A stretch of DNA of 64,000 nt from Dechloromonas sp. (GCA_011391255.1 JAABQV010000006.1:62001-126000), one strand, 5' to 3'; counted from the stretch's first letter, positions 25,130-32,324 are shown. Program-made: numbers and translations. The notes: generated from the sequence alone by a model not told the origin.

Positions 25130-26554
25130 ATGAAACTCGCACAAACGTATTCCTCAATGAACCTCGGTTCAGCCTTCAACACGACTGTCGTTTCCTACCC
25201 CGCCCAGTTTTTCGGTGGCAAGGCGGCCAACCAGAACGCGGCGCCCCCCCAGAACGCCGCTGCACCCAATCAGGTAAGACGCTCGGTTGAGCTGGAATAT
25301 GCCGAGTATATGGCCAGGAACAAAAACAACTCGTCATTCTCCGGGGTTGTCTACGTCTGGACAGTCAACCATTGGGCGGCACTGAACCCCAATCTGGCCG
25401 AGCGCAATGCCTTCCGTTGGCTGTCCGCGAGGCACCCGGCGGTTGCCACCCACCAGAAGGCGGCGGCTTGCGTTTTGGCGGCATTGGACCTGTTGCCGGA
25501 GTTGCCGAAACGCGACGAAAGCCGTGCCGTCCTGGGGCTTAAAAACGCCTATCTGGAAATCATGCCTGACGGCAGTCTTCGTCGTCTGAATCCGAGCCCG
25601 GAGTTTGGCCTGACCTCGGTGCTCAACTGCAACCTGCCCGGGGCGGGCCGCACCTACACACCTCAACCTGTGCCGGCCGATTCGTTGCTGTGGCATTACC
25701 TGACCACCTCCCTGCCCGATTTGGAGGTTCGCAACTTCTTGCAGGAGATGGCCGGAGACACGCTCGTGCCGAACGTCCGGTTTCAGGTGGCGGCGCTGCT
25801 CAAAGGGAAGGGACGGAACGGCAAATCCATCTACACCCGCCTGCTTGCGGCTCTGCATTCCTTGGTGGCACGGATGCGTCTCGACCGTCTGGGCGGTTTC
25901 AACCTTTTGCCAATGCTCGGCGCCTCGCTGGCCATTGTCGATGAGGTGCCGAAGGGGGGAATCGACGAGCAGACGTTCAAGATGCTGGTGTCGGGCGAAA
26001 CCGTGTCGGTGGACATCAAGCACCGCGACCCGGTGGCGGCTCCGATGACGGCCAAGTGGGTAATCTGCACGAACAACGACCAGAAGTCGAGCGACAACAG
26101 CGACGGTTTCTGGCGTCGTCTGGCGGTCATCCCGTTTGACACGCAGATTGCCGAAAAGGACGTCATTCCCGAACTGGACACCAAGATCATCCAGAACGAG
26201 CTGGTGCTGTTTCTGGACTGGTGCCTTGTGGGTTTGCAGCGTTTGATGGTTCGCGGAAAGATGCCCAATCCGCCCCAGGCGGTGCAGTCGGCCAAGCAGG
26301 CGGCGGTTCTAGCGTCTAACAGCGTTTTGGCTTGGATTGACGACACGGCGGTGTTTGTCGGTGCTGGCAGCACCTGCAAGGACAAGGTATTCGACACTTA
26401 CGACAAGTGGTGCCGATTCAACAACCTTTCCCCGCTGTCCAGCCCGCCGTTCTGGAAAGCCATGCACAACCAGTTTGGCGATGCCGTGAAAGTCTCCCAA
26501 GGCACCCAGAACGGCAAGCGTATTCGTGTCGTTTCTCTGACGCTTCCAAACTAA
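25130..26554 (+). CDS. D5/P4-family primase-helicase
   Basis: A 474-residue SF3 helicase of the phage/plasmid D5 type. Walker A is GKGRNGKS (residues 226-233), Walker B lies in ASLAIVDEVP and the sensor Asn in WVICTNNDQ, followed by DGFWRRLAVIPFD. A D5_N-like region precedes it (LTTSLPDLEVRNFLQEMAG). The N-terminal part is too short for a full Toprim primase, so priming may come from elsewhere. It probably replicates the excised circle. The ATG at 25130 has GGAG six bases upstream; the frame is open far upstream but there overlaps the HTH gene. Confidence 0.87.
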   Translation: MKLAQTYSSMNLGSAFNTTVVSYPAQFFGGKAANQNAAPPQNAAAPNQVRRSVELEYAEYMARNKNNSSFSGVVYVWTVNHWAALNPNLAERNAFRWLSARHPAVATHQKAAACVLAALDLLPELPKRDESRAVLGLKNAYLEIMPDGSLRRLNPSPEFGLTSVLNCNLPGAGRTYTPQPVPADSLLWHYLTTSLPDLEVRNFLQEMAGDTLVPNVRFQVAALLKGKGRNGKSIYTRLLAALHSLVARMRLDRLGGFNLLPMLGASLAIVDEVPKGGIDEQTFKMLVSGETVSVDIKHRDPVAAPMTAKWVICTNNDQKSSDNSDGFWRRLAVIPFDTQIAEKDVIPELDTKIIQNELVLFLDWCLVGLQRLMVRGKMPNPPQAVQSAKQAAVLASNSVLAWIDDTAVFVGAGSTCKDKVFDTYDKWCRFNNLSPLSSPPFWKAMHNQFGDAVKVSQGTQNGKRIRVVSLTLPN

Positions 26555-26606
26555 ACCAATCCAGCCCCCGCCAATCCGGCGGGGGCCAATCTGAAAAGGA
26601 ATGAAA

Positions 26607-27017
26607 ATGCACTACTTTGGAAAACTATCTGACGTGAACGTCTCTCAGGAAAAAATGGCCAACTTGAAACCATGGGAGCGCCAAGAATACTATCGGGTTG
26701 AAACCGAGCCTGAGTGGTATTCAAAATATCCGCTCCACGCCCTCGTCGAGTTTGCCAACAACCACTGCTGGGACATGCCCTTTGATTTTGAGGAGTGTGC
26801 CTTGGCGGAGTTCAAGGCCGGCCGTACCTTGACGGAAAAAGACAGGGAGGGCTACTCGGTTCTCGAATATGTCGAAAATAACCCGGAAGCAGAGCAGGCG
26901 TTGCGCGACCTGCTGGCCTTGGCTGCACCCCCTGTTCAACTGGCCATTACCGAACAAGACGAGCTTGCCTTGGTTACGCTGCCGGCCAGCGGCCCATCCC
27001 GCAAGTTTCGCTTCTGA
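26607..27017 (+). CDS. Hypothetical acidic protein
   Basis: A 136-residue acidic protein with no recognised domain, signal peptide or membrane segment. It contains WERQEYYRVETEPEWYSKYPLHALVEFANN. The ATG at 26607 has AAGGA at an ideal distance; the ATG six bases earlier touches the AAGGA and is less likely. It follows the primase gene by ~50 bases on the same strand and is probably in that operon or in the next one. Confidence 0.55.
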   Translation: MHYFGKLSDVNVSQEKMANLKPWERQEYYRVETEPEWYSKYPLHALVEFANNHCWDMPFDFEECALAEFKAGRTLTEKDREGYSVLEYVENNPEAEQALRDLLALAAPPVQLAITEQDELALVTLPASGPSRKFRF

Positions 27018-27039
27018 TTGACCGGAAAAGGAGAACGCG

Positions 27040-27357
27040 ATGTGGGATGGAGGCTATTACACGTCAGGAGAGGATTTGTGGGACTTGCAAAGCGCGTGGC
27101 TTAATCAGGGGGAGGATTTCCCGCTGCATTACCTGCTTGCCCGATTTGCCAACCAAGAAGGGGAATGGGAGGAGTTGGCGCGAATGCTGGACGAAAACCC
27201 GGACCTTGACGAGCCCGACGGCCTTGGCGTCACGGCCAGAGGCTACATCGCCGCCAATAGTTTGCTGGCAGTTCTGGTCAAAAGCCGAGAAGAACAACTG
27301 GCGATAATGTCCGTATGCGGAAATCCAGACGGCAAGAGCATCAAGCCAAGGATTTAG
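27040..27357 (+). CDS. Hypothetical acidic protein
   Basis: A 105-residue protein starting MWDGGYYTSGEDLWDLQSAW, with a helical middle (LARFANQEGEWEELARMLDE) vaguely like a single ankyrin/TPR-type helical pair. No known family recognised. AAAAGGAGAACGCG provides a clear ribosome-binding site, and it follows the previous small gene by 22 bases. The long repeat begins at its stop codon. Confidence 0.55.
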   Translation: MWDGGYYTSGEDLWDLQSAWLNQGEDFPLHYLLARFANQEGEWEELARMLDENPDLDEPDGLGVTARGYIAANSLLAVLVKSREEQLAIMSVCGNPDGKSIKPRI

Positions 27358-27470
27358 GCACAGGCTGCACGGGGTGCCGCACAGGCACCCCTTTTCTCTT
27401 GTGCACCGCCAAAGCCTTGTCGGCAGAGCCTTTCAGAAGGCTGCACAACCTGCACAGGTTGATTTGAAAA
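27357..27470. repeat. Long repeat copy 2 (pairs with 19998-20110)
   Basis: Diverged second copy of the TGCACA-rich repeat. The rest of the gap to 27655 holds more TGTGCA motifs, an AT-rich patch (27462-27484) and no gene. Confidence 0.6.
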
Positions 27471-27655
27471 TATTTTAGAAAACCAAGGCATCGGCCACGG
27501 CAAACCTTTTGTTTCAGCTTTCGGCCTGTGTTTCTTGTGCAAGCTGTGCATGAGATGGAAAAAAGCAGGCTGAAAGCCCACAAAAGGCAGAACAGGGGCA
27601 TGAAATATCGGACTTGCCATTAGAATGCGAATAACGCAAATCGGATAATGCCATC

Positions 27656-27946
27656 ATGTTGCAAACCATCATCGACGCCATCAATCAGCGCAAGACGCTG
27701 GCGCTAACCTACAAGCAAATCAATCGCGAGGTGGAGCCGCACGCCGTCGGCAAGTCTTCCAAGGGAGAGCTGCTGTTGCGCTGCTTCCAGACGCGGGGGG
27801 GGCATGTCGAACCGGGGCATGAGTGGGATTTGCTCAAAGTCGCCAACATCTCCAATCTGGCCGCCACGAGCCAGGGGTTTACCGGCCCACGGCAGGGATA
27901 CCAGCGTGGCGACAAGGCGCTGGACGTTATTCTGGCGCAACTTTGA
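27656..27946 (+). CDS. Stand-alone WYL-like domain protein
   Basis: A 96-residue protein that looks like one WYL domain: IDAINQRKTLALTYKQINREVEPHAVGKSSKGELLLRCFQTRGG. WYL domains bind nucleic acids or nucleotides and often regulate defence or mobile-element genes. No HTH domain is attached, so it may act as a ligand-sensing partner. It is followed after 43 bases by an exported protein gene. Confidence 0.65.
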   Translation: MLQTIIDAINQRKTLALTYKQINREVEPHAVGKSSKGELLLRCFQTRGGHVEPGHEWDLLKVANISNLAATSQGFTGPRQGYQRGDKALDVILAQL

Positions 27947-27989
27947 GCCCCCTTCCCTCTTGCCGGTGAACTGCGCCAAACCAATCCCC

Positions 27990-28997
27990 ATGAGATGCCA
28001 AGCCAAGCTCTGCCTGATGCGCCAATGGCTTTCCCGGTTTTTGCTTTTTTCATTGCTGCTCGGGGCTGCGGGCGCCCACGCGCTTGAACATACTCGGGGA
28101 GAAATCAAGGCGCTCAGCAAGGCCTATGGTTTTTTTGTCGGGCAGGAGATTTCGCTGGGAATAATCGAGCGGGAGTTTCCGGGGATGTCCGCCCAAGTTG
28201 CCCTTTCCAGAATGATGTTTGACGCGACGTTTGGCGATTCCTTGCGAGGAATCGAGGCGGACCTGACAAAGACACTTGGCGCCAATGCCACCCAGCAAAT
28301 CGCCAGCGAAGGCCGTAAAAGGCTTTTGCCAATACTCGAAAAAAACAAGTTTAGCCAAGCCGACGCCCAGCAGTTTATTGAAACGGTGAAGTCGCGCACC
28401 AAAGGCGAAAACGTCGAACCCGACGTGTTGGAAACCTTGCTTGCCAATAAATACAAGGCAAATCCGGTTGCCGAGTTCTCGGATGGCTGGCGGCAGCGTT
28501 ATAAAACCGATGGCGGCGGCAAATCCTTGGGGCTTCAAATCTCGATGCAACTGCCAAAATCTTGGCGCGCCAAAGAGGGCGAGCGCCCCCACATCGTCCA
28601 GAAATGGGTGAGCGAGGGCGGACACGGCGGCGCCATGATTATGCTGATAGTGAATGACACACAAGAACTGGAACCAAGCGCTGCGGACATCAAAACGTGG
28701 GCCAAGTCTGGCGAACTGTTGCCGGAAGGTGCCACCTTGATTTCCTCGCGAACGTTTGCCACGGAAAAGCGGACGGGGATTTCGCTTGAATACTCACTTG
28801 AACAAGAGCGCGTCGAAATGGAGATGTATACCAGAGCGACGGCCTACACACTGTTTGTGAATAGGCGAATGGTGCAGGTTCTCTGCGGGGTGTATTCCCC
28901 AAAAACCGGAAAAAAGGCTGCCGACAAGGAACACCTTCTTGCAAAACCGCTGTGCCAACAGGTAATGAACAGCGTTGTTTTTCCACAGATTTATTAA
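27990..28997 (+). CDS. Exported hypothetical protein
   Basis: A 335-residue protein with a signal peptide (LSRFLLFSLLLGAAGAHA). The first third is helical and reminiscent of periplasmic/FKBP N-terminal dimerisation segments (LSKAYGFFVGQEISLGIIEREFPG); the last part (LPEGATLISSRTFATEKRTGISLEYSLEQERV) looks like a small beta-rich domain. I do not recognise a family. The ATG at 28017, which gives a shorter n-region, is an equally good start. The frame is open further upstream, where it overlaps the WYL gene. Confidence 0.6.
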   Translation: MRCQAKLCLMRQWLSRFLLFSLLLGAAGAHALEHTRGEIKALSKAYGFFVGQEISLGIIEREFPGMSAQVALSRMMFDATFGDSLRGIEADLTKTLGANATQQIASEGRKRLLPILEKNKFSQADAQQFIETVKSRTKGENVEPDVLETLLANKYKANPVAEFSDGWRQRYKTDGGGKSLGLQISMQLPKSWRAKEGERPHIVQKWVSEGGHGGAMIMLIVNDTQELEPSAADIKTWAKSGELLPEGATLISSRTFATEKRTGISLEYSLEQERVEMEMYTRATAYTLFVNRRMVQVLCGVYSPKTGKKAADKEHLLAKPLCQQVMNSVVFPQIY

Positions 28998-29012
28998 AAG
29001 GAATCATTGAAA

Positions 29013-29492
29013 ATGAGTTTTTATTGCAGCGCTTGCGGTCAAACGGTTCTGAGCGATGATAAAAAATGCTCGTGTTGCTCAACTACTTTTGGTTCTGAAA
29101 TCTCTCCGCTTAAAAATATGGAATCTGGGTTGTTCGATTTCCATGGCCGTATCGGCAGATTGTCTTACTTCTGGATTTGGTTTTCTGCGCTCATCATTGG
29201 CACTCCTGCGTCGTTCTTCCTGAGAAATCCAGAAAATAGCGGCGGTGGATTTTGGCTTGTTTTATTGATGATGCTACCCCTCGCATATGTGGCGTTCGCG
29301 GCCTCCGTTAAGCGCTTCCATGACCTAGGCAAGGATGGCTGGTGGTACATCACTGTCTTCGTGCCGATTGTTAATTTTTTTATTCAAATCTATTTATTGT
29401 TTTTCAAGGGCGAGGAAGGCGTAAACAGGTTCGGTCCTTCTCCAAGTGGGATAGGAAAAAAACCTGCACAGGTGATTTCACAGTATGCCTAG
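29013..29492 (+). CDS. DUF805 membrane protein with N-terminal zinc ribbon
   Basis: A 159-residue protein. A zinc ribbon with two Cys pairs (CSACGQ, CSCCST) is followed by a DUF805 domain: GLFDFHGRIGRLSYFWIWF, three to four membrane segments, VKRFHDLGKDGWWYI and FKGEEGVNRFGPSP. It ends at TAG 29490, but the same frame continues open for 31 codons into the next gene without another stop. The two therefore look like one gene cut by an amber codon. DNA here is AT-rich relative to the chromosome. Confidence 0.75.
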   Translation: MSFYCSACGQTVLSDDKKCSCCSTTFGSEISPLKNMESGLFDFHGRIGRLSYFWIWFSALIIGTPASFFLRNPENSGGGFWLVLLMMLPLAYVAFAASVKRFHDLGKDGWWYITVFVPIVNFFIQIYLLFFKGEEGVNRFGPSPSGIGKKPAQVISQYA

Positions 29493-29555
29493 GCGGTTCA
29501 AGCGCCCATTGACGCAAAAGCGGCTCCGGTAATCGCTGCCCAGTCACATGACGAA

Positions 29556-30428
29556 GTGCTTTCCGACGATGTTTTGTATGAGCAAATCGGCGTTGAGTTG
29601 GAGTCAAATAATGTCGACAAGGCTGTTTGGACTCGTGCCTTTGCAATGTGCAACGGGGACGAGCAAACAACGAAAGTAAACTATATAAATCTGCGATTCC
29701 AAAAACTCAAGGCGGAATCCATCGAACATTCTGAATCAGAAAAAAGAAAGTCTGACCAACAAAGAAAAGACAATCTGATCAAGGAAAAAGAGACTCAGAG
29801 ACTTGCTTTAATGGTTAGCAGCAAATCCGGGCTTGAAAAGATTCTTGCGATAGATCGCATCAAACAAAAAATAGATTCCGGTGAAGTGGAAAGTCTCTCT
29901 CAAACCCCCAAAGCCATTCAAATTCAGTCAAGTGTCCGCAGGGGTAATAAGCAAGAGTTTTCTGACTTCATTCTTGAAAATCCATTGCTAGTAGCGGTAT
30001 TTAACGACTACGGGGATACACTTTTGCACATTGCAGCGAATGAGAAACATCATTCTTTGGCGAAGTTGATTATTCAGGCTGGCGGCATGGCAGATCAAAC
30101 AAACGATCTTGGGCTTTCTGCACGACAAACCCTTAAAAAACAAAAAATGAACGATGCCTTGGAAGCTCTTGGTGAAATCGACAAAATTCGAATCGAATAT
30201 TTCTTAAAAGGTGAGAACGTAAAGCCGCTTCAAGGGCCGAACCTTCCAGTGTTTGGTGTTCCGATTTATTCGACCGGACGCTCCACAGGCACAGACGACA
30301 AGCTAAACGAACCCATCTGGGTTTTCCCCACGGGGCACGGAGATTTGGTGACACCGGTCGAAGACCTTGTGAAAGAAGGCAAGGTCGAGAAAAGTGTATT
30401 GGACGCGCTGCACCAAATAGCGAAGTGA
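29556..30428 (+). CDS. Hypothetical protein, probable C-terminal part of the DUF805 gene
   Basis: A 290-residue frame with a GTG as first plausible start and no good ribosome-binding site. Its N-terminus (IGVELESNNVDKAVWTRAFAMCNGDEQTTKVNYINLRFQKL) resembles the short C-terminal domain that often follows DUF805 or zinc-ribbon proteins. A coiled-coil (Lys/Glu-rich, ~60-110) and an ankyrin-like repeat (YGDTLLHIAANEKHHSLAKLIIQAGG) follow. It is in the same frame as the preceding gene with only TAG 29490 between them, so it may be the distal half of a broken gene or a separate one. Confidence 0.55.
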   Translation: MLSDDVLYEQIGVELESNNVDKAVWTRAFAMCNGDEQTTKVNYINLRFQKLKAESIEHSESEKRKSDQQRKDNLIKEKETQRLALMVSSKSGLEKILAIDRIKQKIDSGEVESLSQTPKAIQIQSSVRRGNKQEFSDFILENPLLVAVFNDYGDTLLHIAANEKHHSLAKLIIQAGGMADQTNDLGLSARQTLKKQKMNDALEALGEIDKIRIEYFLKGENVKPLQGPNLPVFGVPIYSTGRSTGTDDKLNEPIWVFPTGHGDLVTPVEDLVKEGKVEKSVLDALHQIAK

Positions 30429-30435
30429 GGCTCCC

Positions 30436-31488
30436 ATGTGGTTCGTAGCCAGTCTCAGCCCTGACGGGCAAAGCCAAGCCGCCGGGTTCGAGAACGATGG
30501 CGCCAAAGCCTTCATGTCCATCGCCCGCCTTCAACACAAGGATGGCCGCGCGTTGAAAGGGCCTTTCCTCTTGCACCTCAACGACGGCAAGGGCGTCCAC
30601 CAGTTGAAGGTTTCCGGCGATCAGCAGGCCATGATTCTGGTCGACAAGCCGACCCAAAACCAAGTAGAAGTGCTGACCGGCGTCTTCTCCGACATTGCAG
30701 CCCTCTTGAACGAGATGGAGGCCAACGGCGAGTTGGAGGAGGTGAGTCAGGAGGAGCTGGCCATCAACGTCAGGGACGGCATCGCCGAGACGCTTGGAGC
30801 CATCAAAAGATACATGGCAATGCCCTTCGAAGAGGCGCACGGTTTTTTGCAGAATCGCTTTTCCTACATTTACGAGGATGAGCTGGATGCCGACGAGATT
30901 TCGAGGTTTCTGCAGGTCCGGCCTGACGCCGAAAGCCTGATTTTTCACCATGCCGACTTGCCGGGCTGGCTTGACGATGAACTGTTCTGCGCATACACCG
31001 TGGCGGGCATCACGATGCGAAACGCAAACCTGTTCGATATGGCCTGCCTTATATCGCGCGCGGATGTAATCGAGGCCTTGGACGGTCTTTTCACCCCGAA
31101 CATGGCCATCACTTCGCCAAACAAGCACACCGGCGAAATGAGCTCTTCGAGCGTTCTGGAATCCGCCATTTGGCACACCTCCGCCTTGGGCAAGCATGAA
31201 AACCCGGCTGTCGAGGCTGACATCGAGGTCAGGCGGCGAAGGATTTTTGACCAACTGCTGAACGCTGGCGCCAGCCATGCACCAATCAAACTGAGCCGCG
31301 CGCCCCGTTACCCGTCGAATGGCGACCCGCTGGCGGCGGCGACGTTGGCGAACAACAAGGAGGCAGCCGAGGCAATCCATTTTGCGCGGAATCGGCGCGA
31401 GGGGATTGATATTGGAACGGTTGTCGCGCCAGGCACCCCGAGGCCAGTTGATGAGGACAAAAAGGGCTGGGGTGGACGGACGCTTTAA
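30436..31488 (+). CDS. Hypothetical cargo protein
   Basis: A 350-residue acidic cytosolic-looking protein with no family I recognise. The first 80 residues are beta-like (MWFVASLSPDGQSQAAGFEND, GPFLLHLNDGKG); the rest is helical with an ankyrin-like stretch near the C-terminus (RRIFDQLLNAGASHAPIKL, GDPLAAATLANNKEAAEAI). GAGGCTCCC precedes the ATG and the gap to the previous stop is 7 bases, so the two are likely co-translated. A long antisense frame covers it but is a codon-bias shadow. Confidence 0.6.
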   Translation: MWFVASLSPDGQSQAAGFENDGAKAFMSIARLQHKDGRALKGPFLLHLNDGKGVHQLKVSGDQQAMILVDKPTQNQVEVLTGVFSDIAALLNEMEANGELEEVSQEELAINVRDGIAETLGAIKRYMAMPFEEAHGFLQNRFSYIYEDELDADEISRFLQVRPDAESLIFHHADLPGWLDDELFCAYTVAGITMRNANLFDMACLISRADVIEALDGLFTPNMAITSPNKHTGEMSSSSVLESAIWHTSALGKHENPAVEADIEVRRRRIFDQLLNAGASHAPIKLSRAPRYPSNGDPLAAATLANNKEAAEAIHFARNRREGIDIGTVVAPGTPRPVDEDKKGWGGRTL

Positions 31489-31515
31489 GCTCAATAAAAC
31501 ATTCGTCTATGAACA

Positions 31516-31544
31516 TTCTCTGTTTCGACAGTTGGCGCTAGAAT
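31516..31544 (+). promoter_or_regulatory. Candidate promoter of the element-borne tRNA-Ala
   Basis: TAGAAT at 31539-31544 ends 12 bases before the mature tRNA, with a weak TTCTCT at -35 (17-base spacer). The split host tRNA has the same TAGAAT 13 bases before its 5' end (32342-32337, minus strand). Confidence 0.5.
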
Positions 31545-31555
31545 CTCTCCAACAT

Positions 31556-31631
31556 GGGGGCGTAGCTTAGCTGGGAAAGCGTCGCGTTCGCAACGCGAAG
31601 ACCGTGGGTTCGACTCCCATCGCCTCCACCA
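31556..31631 (+). tRNA. Complete tRNA-Ala(CGC) carried by the element
   Basis: A 76-nt cloverleaf with encoded CCA: 7-bp acceptor (GGGGGCG with CGCCTCC, including the G3:U70 alanine identity pair), D arm GCTT/AAGC, a perfect 5-bp anticodon stem TCGCG/CGCGA, loop TTCGCAA with anticodon CGC, and T arm GTGGG/CCCAT-type with loop TTCGACT. It reads GCG codons. It differs from the split host gene in all stems, and its core is TTCGCAACGC instead of the att core TTCGCAATCA. A strong terminator follows. Confidence 0.95.
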
Positions 31632-31640
31632 AAAACACAT

Positions 31641-31669
31641 AGAAAAGCCGACATTGCGTCGGCTTTTCT
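31641..31669. terminator. Bidirectional terminator after tRNA-Ala
   Basis: A perfect 12-bp stem (31641-31652 with 31658-31669) around a 5-base loop, T-rich on the plus strand and preceded by an A run, so it can serve both the tRNA and the convergent gene at 31674. Confidence 0.8.
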
Positions 31670-31673
31670 TCTT

Positions 31674-32123
31674 CTACATCTTCTTTGCTTCCAGTCGTCC
31701 GGAACCTTCAAGAATCCCTGAGTCGTCGTCGAGTTGCTGTCTCCCTTCACTCAGCAAACTGGCCCATGAGTCATCCAACGCGGCAAGCCATTGCTCGACA
31801 GACTTGCGTGGCCGACCCGGCCCCCTTTTAGGCGGGGGAATGACTGCCGGAGCGGCATCGTCTTCGCCGTCAATCCAAGCCGCAAAAACAACTTTGGAGA
31901 GTATCCAATGCGCGCCGTTTTTCCGCAGCTTGGCATGCAGGGGAAACTGTTTTTTCGAGATTTGGTTTCGGACCGTTTGGGGGCCGCCCTTTCCTGTTTT
32001 TCCAAGCGCAATGGCAATCTGATCCGTGTTGACAACAGAGGAGCCCGGTGCAATCTCATCGAGACGATCCATTGTTGTTTTTGCTTCGAGAATCGACTTG
32101 ACATCAACGCCTTGGACTTCCAT
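31674..32123 (-). CDS. Small AT-hook DNA-binding protein at the right end
   Basis: A 149-residue protein. The middle (TDQIAIALGKTGKGGPQTVRNQISKKQFPLHAK) looks like a DNA-binding HTH of the excisionase/PrtN kind, and KRGPGRPRKS is an AT-hook. It lies at the right end of the element, reading inward, next to the GCCACA repeats and attR. A recombination directionality or regulatory role fits this place but is inference. The ATG at 32123 has AGGGGAAAA upstream; two in-frame ATGs further up (to 32174) are alternatives. Confidence 0.6.
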   Translation of the reverse strand: MEVQGVDVKSILEAKTTMDRLDEIAPGSSVVNTDQIAIALGKTGKGGPQTVRNQISKKQFPLHAKLRKNGAHWILSKVVFAAWIDGEDDAAPAVIPPPKRGPGRPRKSVEQWLAALDDSWASLLSEGRQQLDDDSGILEGSGRLEAKKM

Positions 32124-32137
32124 TTTTCCCCTTTTTT

Positions 32138-32173
32138 GCCACATTTCTGATGCACTGGTGCCACATCGCCACA
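32138..32173. repeat. Right-end GCCACA repeats (candidate integrase arm sites)
   Basis: Three GCCACA copies start at 32138, 32160 and 32168, about 110-150 bases inside attR, matching the two at the left end. Confidence 0.4.
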
Positions 32174-32267
32174 ATGCTTTACCGTTATTCGTCGTTATGC
32201 CGCGTTATGTCAATGCGGCTCAAAACCATTGCTGCTAGAGACTTTTAAACGATTTTTCGTGCCGTTT

Positions 32268-32280
32268 GAGATGGCGAGAT
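32268..32280 (-). pseudogene. Decayed tRNA 3'-half remnant at attR
   Basis: On the minus strand, beyond the core and a GAA, ATCTCGCCATCTC follows. It aligns with ATCCCGCCCATCTC of the genuine 3' half (one substitution, one gap); the variable loop and most of the T arm are missing. The element probably once restored the tRNA 3' half here and this copy has decayed. Confidence 0.55.
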
Positions 32281-32283
32281 TTC

Positions 32284-32293
32284 TGATTGCGAA
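32284..32293. repeat. attR core of the integrated element
   Basis: TGATTGCGAA, identical to attL at 17596-17605; the bases next to it differ on both sides. Confidence 0.8.
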
Positions 32294-32324
32294 CCAATCG
32301 CTCTCCCAACTGAGCTACACCCCC
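32284..32324 (-). tRNA. 5' part of split tRNA-Ala(CGC), positions 1-41
   Basis: From 32324 leftward: acceptor GGGGGTG, TA, D arm GCTC/GAGC with loop AGTTGGGA, anticodon stem ATTGG and loop TTCGCAA. What follows does not form a T arm. The matching 3' part is at 17561-17605. A TAGAAT box lies 13 bases upstream, so the fragment may still be transcribed. Confidence 0.9.

Larger units (their letters stand above)
17596..32293. mobile_element. Integrative mobilizable element in tRNA-Ala(CGC)
   Basis: A ~14.7 kb element bounded by a 10-bp direct repeat in a tRNA anticodon loop. It carries a tyrosine integrase next to the left end, MobC and a MOBP-like relaxase, an ArdC-like protein, an HTH protein, a D5-type primase-helicase, several unknown cargo genes, a complete replacement tRNA-Ala and a small AT-hook protein at the right end. 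No type IV secretion genes are present, so transfer would need a helper element. Several cargo genes are visibly more AT-rich than the chromosome around them. Confidence 0.88.

Noticed and set aside
30133..31494. 453-codon minus-strand frame over the last cargo genes
   Set aside because: It spans the ends of two plus-strand genes that have ribosome-binding sites and tight spacing; its translation has no recognisable domain.
32284..32324. Functional tRNA-Ala at the right junction
   Set aside because: Only positions 1-41 are intact; beyond the core there is no T arm and no matching acceptor strand.
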